Of a DNA stretch of 40,727 nt, positions 7,785 through 15,436 are shown in pieces. The stretch is from an uncultured Bacteroidota bacterium (lineage in GTDB: Bacteria > Bacteroidota > Bacteroidia > Flavobacteriales > Flavobacteriaceae). The notes beneath the pieces are model-generated. The model did no database searches and had not been told where the DNA came from. It saw only the letters and a program-made list of their open reading frames with translations. How positions within the stretch are numbered: the first letter of the stretch is position 1; every line of letters starts with the position of its first letter. The stretch spans positions 1 through 40,727 of the forward strand of contig CACEAZ010000014.1 of NCBI GenBank assembly GCA_902557655.1, read 5' to 3'. The position numbers were made by a program, and so were the translations under genes.

Positions 7785-8909
7785 ATAGCAAGTATTTATA
7801 TTCATATACCATTTTGTAAAAAAGCTTGTCACTATTGTGATTTTCATTTTTCAACCTCTTTGAAATCAAAAGATTTAATAATAAGATCAATATGTGATGA
7901 GATTAAATTAAGATCATCTGAATTAAATGAGGATATTCATTCAATTTATTTTGGGGGCGGAACTCCTTCTATAATGAACAAATCAAATATTTCTTTAATA
8001 TTAAACACAATTCACGATTCATTTAAGATTATAAAGAATCCAGAGGTAACTTTAGAATGTAATCCTGATGATATCAATTTAAGTAAAATTGAATCTTGGA
8101 AAAGTAGTAAAATAAACAGAATAAGTCTAGGTGTGCAATCTTTTAATAGTTCTGATTTATTATTAATGAATAGGTCGCATAGTTCTGATCAGGCACTATC
8201 ATCTCTCAATTTAGTAATGCAAAATTTTGAAAACTTCTCAGTTGATTTAATCTATGGAATCCCAAGTTCTTCTATTAGTCAGTGGAAAAAAAATCTTGAA
8301 ATACTGATTGATAATAATGTTCCTCATATATCAACATACGCTTTAACAGTTGAGCCAAAAACAGCTCTTAAAAAATTAATTGAAAACAAGAAAATCGATC
8401 AAATTAACGAAACTGATCAAAGAATTCAATATGATTTTTCATTCAAAACCTTATCTGATCTTGGATATATTAATTATGAATTTTCCAGTTTTGCCAAACC
8501 AGGTTTTGAGTGTCAAAATAATTTGGGGTATTGGGGCAGAAAAAAATATATCGGATTTGGACCTTCTGCTCATTCATTTGACGGAAAGTACAGGAAATGG
8601 AATATCAGTAACAATCAACTTTATTCTCAAAGTATTGAAAATAAAAAATTGCCTCAGAAAACAGAATGTTTAAATGAAAAAGATGTTTTCAATGAAATAA
8701 TGATGATAGGTTTACGCAGATCAACAGGAATTAACATTGATGATCTAAAATTAAAGTTTGATCAAAAATTTATAGATCATTTTTTAAAGGGAATATCTTT
8801 GAAAATAGACGAGGGCATTTTGATAAAAAAAGAAAATAAAATTTACACTTCCGATGAGTACAAATTTATGACCGATGGAATAGCGTCGGATTTATTTATA
8901 ACAGATTAG
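7785..8909 (+). CDS. hemW: Radical SAM coproporphyrinogen oxidase-like protein HemW, ATA start
   Basis: The first canonical start in this frame (TTG at 7860) would cut off the iron-sulfur motif. Translating upstream from 7785 gives A-S-I-Y-I-H-I-P-F-C-K-K-A-C-H-Y-C-D-F-H, the expected HemW N terminus with C11, C15 and C18 (CxxxCxxC) binding the 4Fe-4S cluster. The codon where Met is expected is ATA (7785), and an in-frame TAA at 7776-7778 rules out any longer form. The product is 374 residues. Other HemW landmarks are SIYFGGGTPS, NPDDI, RISLGVQSF, DLIYGIPSSS and the C-terminal winged-helix region (MMIGLRRSTGI). HemW is usually regarded as a heme chaperone rather than a true HemN oxidase. The family call is secure; the start codon is the unusual part. 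Confidence 0.88.
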   Translation: MASIYIHIPFCKKACHYCDFHFSTSLKSKDLIIRSICDEIKLRSSELNEDIHSIYFGGGTPSIMNKSNISLILNTIHDSFKIIKNPEVTLECNPDDINLSKIESWKSSKINRISLGVQSFNSSDLLLMNRSHSSDQALSSLNLVMQNFENFSVDLIYGIPSSSISQWKKNLEILIDNNVPHISTYALTVEPKTALKKLIENKKIDQINETDQRIQYDFSFKTLSDLGYINYEFSSFAKPGFECQNNLGYWGRKKYIGFGPSAHSFDGKYRKWNISNNQLYSQSIENKKLPQKTECLNEKDVFNEIMMIGLRRSTGINIDDLKLKFDQKFIDHFLKGISLKIDEGILIKKENKIYTSDEYKFMTDGIASDLFITD

Positions 8910-8961
8910 TCAAGAATAAATAATTTAAAAAACATTATCTTGAATAGATAAATTTTATTTT

Positions 8962-9867
8962 ATGGAATGGAAAGGAGTCATGCCTGCAATTACTACCAAA
9001 TTCAATTCAAGTAATAAGTTAGATCTTGATTTATTTAATAAGAATTTAAGTTTTCAAATTGATTCTGGTGTAAATGCAATAGTCTTAGCAGGTTCACTTG
9101 GGGAAGCTAGTACACTAAACCAGGAAGAAAAGAATATTTTAACCAAAAGCACTGTACAATATGTACAAGATAAAGTGCCAGTTGTGGTAAATATTGCTGA
9201 GCAGGGTACTTTAGATGCAATAAAATGCGCTGAAGATGCTGAAATCCTTGGGGCTAAGGGTTTAATGGTATTACCTCCAATGAGGTACAAGTCTGGAAGA
9301 AATGAAACAATTGATTACTTTAGGTCAATAGCAAACTCAACAAGTCTTCCAATAATGATTTACAACAACCCTGTTGATTATGGAATTGAAGTAACACTAG
9401 ACATGTTCGATGAATTGTTAAAATGTGAAAATATTAAAGCTGTCAAAGAATCAACAAGGGATATTTCAAATGTGACAAGATTGAAAAATAGTTTTGGATC
9501 AAGATTAAAAATTATGACGGGAGTTGATACAATTGCTCTTGAAAGTTTATTAATGGGAGCTGACGGATGGATCGCGGGTCTTGTATGTGCCTTTCCAAGG
9601 GAAACAGTTGCAATTTACAAACTACAAGAAAAAGGAAAAATTAAAGAAGCAATAGAAATATATAGATGGTTTCTTCCCTTGTTAGAGTTAGATATAAACC
9701 CTAAGCTTGTTCAAAATATTAAATTAGCAGAAACCATTTTAAATATCGGATCTGAACACGTAAGATTACCTAGAAAACCTCTTTCAGGTACTGAGAGAGT
9801 AGAGGTGTTGAAAATTATTAACACAGGAATTAAAAACAGACCAGATTTAACAAAATATAATTTTTAA
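8962..9867 (+). CDS. DapA-family lyase, probable 1-pyrroline-4-hydroxy-2-carboxylate deaminase
   Basis: The 301-residue TIM-barrel protein belongs to the dihydrodipicolinate synthase/N-acetylneuraminate lyase family. The Schiff-base lysine is K162 in IKAVKEST and the catalytic tyrosine is Y134 in MIYNNP. The usual GTTGE loop appears as GSLGEAS. Family members act as DapA, NanA or hydroxyproline-pathway deaminase. Here the gene leads an operon with semialdehyde dehydrogenase, hydroxyproline epimerase and D-amino-acid oxidase genes, so the deaminase that converts pyrroline-4-hydroxy-2-carboxylate to 2-oxoglutarate semialdehyde is the best call. It begins after a 52-base gap with no perfect promoter box visible. 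The family is certain; the substrate is inferred from context. Confidence 0.85.
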   Translation: MEWKGVMPAITTKFNSSNKLDLDLFNKNLSFQIDSGVNAIVLAGSLGEASTLNQEEKNILTKSTVQYVQDKVPVVVNIAEQGTLDAIKCAEDAEILGAKGLMVLPPMRYKSGRNETIDYFRSIANSTSLPIMIYNNPVDYGIEVTLDMFDELLKCENIKAVKESTRDISNVTRLKNSFGSRLKIMTGVDTIALESLLMGADGWIAGLVCAFPRETVAIYKLQEKGKIKEAIEIYRWFLPLLELDINPKLVQNIKLAETILNIGSEHVRLPRKPLSGTERVEVLKIINTGIKNRPDLTKYNF

Positions 9868-9870
9868 AAA

Positions 9871-11442
9871 ATGATTTCAGGTAAAAACCAAATCGGAGAA
9901 GATTTGTCTTCGGATTCTAATGTAACTTTTCAAACATTTGATCCTAAATTAAATATTGAAAATGACACAATATTTTTTGAAGCAAGTGACACCGAAATTC
10001 GAAAAGCAACAAAACTTGCATCAGATGCATTTAAAATTTTTAAACAAGTTTCAGCAAAGAAAAGATCAGAATTTTTAATACAAATTTCTGAAGAGTTAAA
10101 ATTAATTTCTTCTGAAATTATAAACATATATTGTTCTGAAACAGGATTGCTTGAAGCAAGATGTTTAGGAGAACTAGGAAGAACTATAAATCAACTTATA
10201 ATTTTTGCAGAACTACTCAAAGAAGGAAAGTACCAAGAAGTTTCTATTGACAGTCCAATTCCAAACAGAAAACCTTTGCCAAAACCAGATCTTAGAAAAA
10301 TGTTAATGCCAATTGGCCCTGTTGTAGTTTTTGGTGCTAGTAACTTTCCCTTAGCCTATTCAACTGCTGGAGGTGATACAGCATCTGCTTTAGCTGCAGG
10401 ATGTCCAGTTATTTTGAAATCTCATCCGATGCATGCTGGAACAGGAGAGTTGGTTTCATCAGCAATTATAAGAGCAGCAAAAAAAACAAATATGCCCAAT
10501 GGAGTTTTTTCTAATTTAAACAGTAAAGGAATTGAGGTTGGTATTAAATTAGTAAATAGTCCTCATGTAAAGGCAGTTGGTTTTACTGGAAGTTTAAAGG
10601 GAGGTAGAGCGATTTATGATTTGGCATCAAAGAGAAGACACCCGATTCCCGTATTTGCTGAGATGGGAAGTGTTAATCCGGTTTTAATTTTTCCCAAAAA
10701 ACTTGAAAAAGAATATGATAACCTGGCTAAAGAATATGCCAAATCAATTACTGTTGGTTCTGGACAGTTTTGTACAAATCCAGGAATTATAATTTCTTTT
10801 GAATCCGATATTTTTGATCTTTTTATAAAAAAATTGATTGAGGAAATTGAACAAATATCTCCTTCATGTATGTTACATCCTAATATTTATAATGCATACA
10901 ATTCAGGATTAGAAAAAATTAAACAAAACAGTAATGTATCTATACTTACTCGTGAAATAAATATAATAGATAAAAATTATCCGCAACATGTTATCTCACA
11001 TGTTAGTGCTGAAAAGTTTATAGAAGATAAAAGTTTACAACATGAGGTTTTTGGACCTTGTTCATTAATTGTAACATGTCAAGATTATAAGGAGATGTAT
11101 GCTGTTATAGAATCTTTAGAAGGACAGTTGACAGGTACAGTACTAGCCGAAAATAATGATACTATGTTAACTCAAGAAATTATTGATACTTTAGAACTAA
11201 AAGTTGGTAGAATTATTTTCAATGGTGTACCAACAGGTGTTGAAGTTTGTGAGTCTATGACCCATGGAGGACCTTACCCGGCTTCAACTGATAGTAGATT
11301 TAGCGCGGTTGGTATTAATTCGATAAAGAGATGGTTGAGACCTGTAAGTTTTCAAGATTTCCCTGAAAGTTTATTACCAGAGGAATTAAAAAATGGAAAT
11401 CCCTTAAACATAAAACGTAATATAAACGGTATTATACACTAA
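9871..11442 (+). CDS. 2-oxoglutarate semialdehyde dehydrogenase (ALDH family)
   Basis: The 523-residue product is an aldehyde dehydrogenase with catalytic C301 (GSGQFCTNPG) and general base E264 (FAEMGSVNP). The nucleotide-binding region FGASNFPLAYSTAGGDTASA and KSHPMHAGTGE matches the clade of 2,5-dioxovalerate (2-oxoglutarate semialdehyde) dehydrogenases. It would oxidise the product of the DapA-like enzyme encoded 3 bases upstream to 2-oxoglutarate, the last step of hydroxyproline breakdown. The length is typical. The acceptor (NAD or NADP) cannot be read with confidence. Confidence 0.88.
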   Translation: MISGKNQIGEDLSSDSNVTFQTFDPKLNIENDTIFFEASDTEIRKATKLASDAFKIFKQVSAKKRSEFLIQISEELKLISSEIINIYCSETGLLEARCLGELGRTINQLIIFAELLKEGKYQEVSIDSPIPNRKPLPKPDLRKMLMPIGPVVVFGASNFPLAYSTAGGDTASALAAGCPVILKSHPMHAGTGELVSSAIIRAAKKTNMPNGVFSNLNSKGIEVGIKLVNSPHVKAVGFTGSLKGGRAIYDLASKRRHPIPVFAEMGSVNPVLIFPKKLEKEYDNLAKEYAKSITVGSGQFCTNPGIIISFESDIFDLFIKKLIEEIEQISPSCMLHPNIYNAYNSGLEKIKQNSNVSILTREINIIDKNYPQHVISHVSAEKFIEDKSLQHEVFGPCSLIVTCQDYKEMYAVIESLEGQLTGTVLAENNDTMLTQEIIDTLELKVGRIIFNGVPTGVEVCESMTHGGPYPASTDSRFSAVGINSIKRWLRPVSFQDFPESLLPEELKNGNPLNIKRNINGIIH

Positions 11443-11476
11443 AATGAGATCTTCGATTTTAAAAATTAACAAATAC

Positions 11477-13186
11477 ATGAAATACAATTATCTTTTTCTA
11501 ATAATTTTTATTTTCTACTCATGTAATACAAATCAGCATAAATTAGAAGGTATTATTGAAGAATATCAAAACCATAAAGGATACGATCATGATGAGTACC
11601 CACTTGGAAATTTTTCTGAAGATTACTTTAAGAATGAAAAAGAATTCGCAGAGAATCTTTTATCAAAAATGTCTAAGATAGATGCAAATAAGTTAGATGA
11701 AAACGATAATATTTCTTACGAATTATTATCCTTTGAGCTACTTGATATAATAGCTTATTATGATTTTGAAAGATTTCTAAATCCTCTATTATCTGACTCA
11801 GGTTTTCACTCTAGTTTGGTCTATCATGTTAGGCCATTATATAATTATGAGCAGATTAAAAATTATTTAAATAAACTTAATTCAATTCCTCAATATGTTG
11901 ATCAGTATTTACCCCTTCTAAGAAAAGGAATTGAAAAAGGAGTTTCACAACCATTGATAATTTTTAAAGGTTATGAATCTACTTACAACGATCATATTAC
12001 CGATGATTATAAATCAAATTATTTTTATTCTCCGTTCAGTAACTTACCAAAAGATTTATCTCAAACTCAAAAAGATTCTATTTTAATCGTGGCCAAAAAA
12101 GCTATTGAAAAAAATGTGGTTCCACAATTTATTAGGATTAAAGACTTTTTTGAAAATGAGTATTATCCAAATACAAGAAATAGTATTGGAGTTTCAGAGA
12201 CCCCTAATGGATCAGAATTTTATCAAAATAGAATTGATTATTACACAACAAGTAAGACGTATAATGCCGATAAAATACATGAAATTGGATTAACCGAGGT
12301 GGCCAGAATAAAAAAAGAGATGATTGAAATCATCAAAGAATTAAATTTTAAGGGTTCTTTTGAGGAATTTTTCAAATTTTTAAGAACCGATGACCAATTT
12401 TATGCGAAAACTCCAAAAGAGCTACTTATGTATGCAAGGGATATTTCAAAAAGAGCAGATGCACAGCTTCCAAGATTTTTTAAGACTCTCCCAAGAAAAC
12501 CATACGGAGTTGCACCAGTTCCTGATGCTATAGCTCCAAAATATACTGGAGGAAGATATGTTGGTACTTCAAAAAATAGCACAGAACCTGGTTATTATTG
12601 GGTAAACACATATGATTTAAAAAGCAGAACTCTTTACACAATTCCTGCTTTAACAGTACACGAGGCTGTTCCCGGACACCATCTTCAAAATGCGTTAAAT
12701 AATGAATTAGGAGATAGCATACCGCAATTTAGAAGAAATTTATATTTATCAGCTTATGGTGAGGGTTGGGGTTTATACACAGAATTTTTAGCTGATGAAA
12801 TGGGGATTTATACAACTCCTTATGAAAAATTTGGCAAGTTTACTTACGAAATGTGGAGAGCTTGTAGACTAGTAGTAGATACTGGTATTCATGCAAAAGG
12901 CTGGTCACGCGATCAAGCAGTTAATTATATGTCAAGTAATACTGCATTGTCACTTCACGAAGTTAATACCGAAATAGACAGGTATATTTCTTGGCCTGGG
13001 CAAGCATTGTCATATAAAATAGGTGAATTAAAGATTAGAGAATTACGAAATAAGGCGAAAAATAAATTAGATCAAAAATTTGATATTAGAGATTTTCATG
13101 AGATTATCTTAGAATATGGAACAGTAACTCTGTCAATATTAGAAAATAGAATTAATAATTATATAGTTAATAAAATCAATGAGTAA
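11477..13186 (+). CDS. DUF885 family metallopeptidase-like lipoprotein
   Basis: The open frame begins at 11444, but ATG 11477 yields a clean lipoprotein signal (MKYNYLFLIIFIFYSC), so this later start is chosen (569 residues). The family mark is HEAVPGHHLQ at residues 395-404, an HExxxH-type zinc site followed by conserved SAYGEGWGLYTE and the KIGELKIRELR tail. DUF885 proteins are putative zinc carboxy- or aminopeptidases. The gene sits inside the hydroxyproline operon, and its end overlaps the epimerase start by 8 bases. A plausible job is releasing hydroxyproline or proline from short peptides outside the inner membrane. That role is inferred; the family itself is clear. Confidence 0.85.
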   Translation: MKYNYLFLIIFIFYSCNTNQHKLEGIIEEYQNHKGYDHDEYPLGNFSEDYFKNEKEFAENLLSKMSKIDANKLDENDNISYELLSFELLDIIAYYDFERFLNPLLSDSGFHSSLVYHVRPLYNYEQIKNYLNKLNSIPQYVDQYLPLLRKGIEKGVSQPLIIFKGYESTYNDHITDDYKSNYFYSPFSNLPKDLSQTQKDSILIVAKKAIEKNVVPQFIRIKDFFENEYYPNTRNSIGVSETPNGSEFYQNRIDYYTTSKTYNADKIHEIGLTEVARIKKEMIEIIKELNFKGSFEEFFKFLRTDDQFYAKTPKELLMYARDISKRADAQLPRFFKTLPRKPYGVAPVPDAIAPKYTGGRYVGTSKNSTEPGYYWVNTYDLKSRTLYTIPALTVHEAVPGHHLQNALNNELGDSIPQFRRNLYLSAYGEGWGLYTEFLADEMGIYTTPYEKFGKFTYEMWRACRLVVDTGIHAKGWSRDQAVNYMSSNTALSLHEVNTEIDRYISWPGQALSYKIGELKIRELRNKAKNKLDQKFDIRDFHEIILEYGTVTLSILENRINNYIVNKINE

Positions 13187-14186
13187 ATATATTTTCGAAT
13201 GTATTGATGCACACACTTGTGGTAATCCGGTAAGATTGATTTTAACAGAAAATCCAAAACTCAATGGAAAAACAATGAGTGAAAAAAGATTGGATTTTTT
13301 AAAAAATTATGATTGGATCAGAAAATCTTTGATGTTTGAACCAAGAGGTCATGATATGATGAGTGGGGGAATGATATATCCTCCAGAAAACTCAGAAAAT
13401 GATTTTTCAATTTTATTTTTAGAAACTTCTGGATGTTTACCTATGTGTGGGCATGGAACAATTGGTATCGTTACTATAGCACTTGAAGAAAATTTAATAA
13501 AACCAAAAGTTGAAGGGGTTCTAAAAATTGAAGTTCCTGCTGGAACAATAGAGGTTAATTATAAAATAAAAAATGAAAAAGTAGAGTGGGTAGAAATCAT
13601 AAATGTAGATAGTTATCTTGCTGATTCAAATTTAATGATCCATTCAGATTATTTGGGTAAAATTAAGTTTGATGTTTCTTATGGGGGTAATTTTTATGCG
13701 ATTATTGAACCTCAAAAAAATTATTTTGGATTAAATAATTATCGAGCTGAAGAACTTATTTCTTTTTCCCGTGAAATTAGAGATAAGATTAATAAAAAAT
13801 ATGCAAATAGATTTATTCACCCTATTGATAAATCTATAAGTGACGTGTCTCATGTTTTATGGACAGGTCAAGTACTTAATGATGAATCTTCATCAAGAAA
13901 TGCGGTATTTTATGGAGATAAAGCAATTGACAGATCTCCATGTGGTACAGGAAGTTCTGCTAGAATGGCGCAATTATTTTCACAAAACAAACTAAAGGTT
14001 GGAGAGGTTTTTATTCATGAAAGTTATATTGGATCAAAATTTGTTTGTAGAATTCAAAAATCTTCAAAAATTCATAATATTGACGGGATTTCGCCAGTTA
14101 TAAGAGGTTGGGCTAAAATTCACGGCTATAATAAAATTATTGTCGATAGTTCGGATCCTTTTTATCAGGGATTCCAAGTAATATAA
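13179..14186 (+). CDS. 4-hydroxyproline 2-epimerase (proline racemase family)
   Basis: The 335-residue product belongs to the proline racemase family, with both catalytic cysteines present: C90 in PMCGHGTIG and C255 in DRSPCGTGSSARMA. Having cysteine at both sites argues against trans-3-hydroxyproline dehydratase, where the second is replaced by threonine. N-terminal IDAHTCGNPVRLI and the FEPRGHDMMSGG motif are typical. The enzyme should invert trans-4-hydroxy-L-proline to cis-4-hydroxy-D-proline, the substrate of the oxidase encoded two bases downstream. Proline racemase is possible, but the operon supports hydroxyproline. Confidence 0.9.
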   Translation: MSKYIFECIDAHTCGNPVRLILTENPKLNGKTMSEKRLDFLKNYDWIRKSLMFEPRGHDMMSGGMIYPPENSENDFSILFLETSGCLPMCGHGTIGIVTIALEENLIKPKVEGVLKIEVPAGTIEVNYKIKNEKVEWVEIINVDSYLADSNLMIHSDYLGKIKFDVSYGGNFYAIIEPQKNYFGLNNYRAEELISFSREIRDKINKKYANRFIHPIDKSISDVSHVLWTGQVLNDESSSRNAVFYGDKAIDRSPCGTGSSARMAQLFSQNKLKVGEVFIHESYIGSKFVCRIQKSSKIHNIDGISPVIRGWAKIHGYNKIIVDSSDPFYQGFQVI

Positions 14187-14188
14187 AT

Positions 14189-15436
14189 ATGTCTAAAAAG
14201 GTATTAATTGTCGGAGGCGGGATTATTGGAATATGCTCAGCATATTTTTTAAAAAAAGATGGTTTTGATGTAACTATCGTTGACAAATCAAGTATGAACA
14301 CTGGTGCGTCATATATAAATGCAGGATATTTATCTCCTGGCCACATAATTCCTTTGGCATCGCCTGGTGTAATAAGTCAAGGTCTTAAGTGGATGTTTGA
14401 TTCTTCAAGCCCTTTTTACATTCAGCCTAGATTAAATATCCCATTTATTAAATGGCTACTTGCTTTTAATAAGTCTTGTAGTGAAAAAAATGTTGAAAAC
14501 TCGATTAGACCTATTATTGATTTATCAGTTTTTAGTCAGGAATTATTAAATCAAATCAAGACTGAAAATCAAATGACATTTCACTATGAAAAAAAGGGAT
14601 TGATGATGTTGTGTAAATCTGAAAAGTCATTATGTAAAGAAGAGGAAATTGTAAAAAAAGCGGTTGAAAGTGGATTAAGCGCTAAAATGTTAAGCGTTGA
14701 TGACATAAAATCAATTGAGCCTAACATAAATATTGACACAATTGGCGCTGCTTATTTTGGATCTGACCATCACACAACACCTGGAGAGCTGATTTCTGAA
14801 TTAAAAAAATTCATTCTTGATAACGGAGTAAATTGTTTAAAAAATACCGAAATTGAAAATTTTGAAATAGACAGAGACAAAATAAAATCGGTTAAAATTT
14901 CTGGAAAGAGTGTTAGATTTGATGAATATGTTTTATCGGCTGGAACTTGGACATCTAAAATATGTAATAAGTTAGGAATTGACCTGCTTTTACAGGCTGG
15001 AAAAGGGTATAGTATAAATCATCATAAACAAACAGGAATAACATGTCCAGCAATTTTAGTAGAAGCTAAATGTGCTATAACTCCAATGAATGGATTTTCC
15101 AGATTCTCTGGAACAATGGAGATTTCTTCTATTAATAACAAATTAAGAATGAATAGAGTAAATGCTATTGCTGATTCAGTTGAATCATTCTATCCATCAA
15201 TCAAAATCCCTCAATCTGACAGAAAAAGTGCTGGTTTTGGATTCAGACCCATATCGGCTGATGGCTTGCCATATATTGGTAGAACAAAAAAATTAAAAAA
15301 TGTATTAATTGCAACTGGTCACGGTATGATGGGGTGGAGTATGAGCACAGGAACAGGAAAGATTATTTCCGAGTTAATTTCCGAAAAAAATACTTCTGTC
15401 AATATTGATCGATTTAATCCAAACAGAAAATTTTAA
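14189..15436 (+). CDS. FAD-dependent cis-4-hydroxy-D-proline oxidase/dehydrogenase (DadA-like)
   Basis: The 415-residue FAD enzyme has the N-terminal dinucleotide-binding motif VLIVGGGIIGICSAYFL and the DadA-like SYINAGYLSPGHIIPLASPG region. The C-terminal FAD contact region is GFRPISADGLPYIGR followed by GHGMMGWSMSTGTGKIISE. It would oxidise cis-4-hydroxy-D-proline to 1-pyrroline-4-hydroxy-2-carboxylate, linking the epimerase to the DapA-like deaminase. Electrons probably pass to the respiratory chain, as for D-amino acid dehydrogenases. It is the last gene of the operon, and its TAA stop interlocks with the stop of the convergent fusion gene in one TTAA (15433-15436). Confidence 0.87.
   Translation: MSKKVLIVGGGIIGICSAYFLKKDGFDVTIVDKSSMNTGASYINAGYLSPGHIIPLASPGVISQGLKWMFDSSSPFYIQPRLNIPFIKWLLAFNKSCSEKNVENSIRPIIDLSVFSQELLNQIKTENQMTFHYEKKGLMMLCKSEKSLCKEEEIVKKAVESGLSAKMLSVDDIKSIEPNINIDTIGAAYFGSDHHTTPGELISELKKFILDNGVNCLKNTEIENFEIDRDKIKSVKISGKSVRFDEYVLSAGTWTSKICNKLGIDLLLQAGKGYSINHHKQTGITCPAILVEAKCAITPMNGFSRFSGTMEISSINNKLRMNRVNAIADSVESFYPSIKIPQSDRKSAGFGFRPISADGLPYIGRTKKLKNVLIATGHGMMGWSMSTGTGKIISELISEKNTSVNIDRFNPNRKF

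Noticed and set aside
7755-7790. A run of eight A bases near the ruvC end that might give a -1 frameshift fusing RuvC to HemW
   Set aside because: A ribosome shifted into the hemW frame there would meet the in-frame TAA at 7776-7778 before reaching the HemW N terminus.
11444-11476. Upstream ATG of the DUF885 gene as the true start
   Set aside because: It would place 11 mostly polar residues before the hydrophobic segment. ATG 11477 gives a standard lipoprotein signal.
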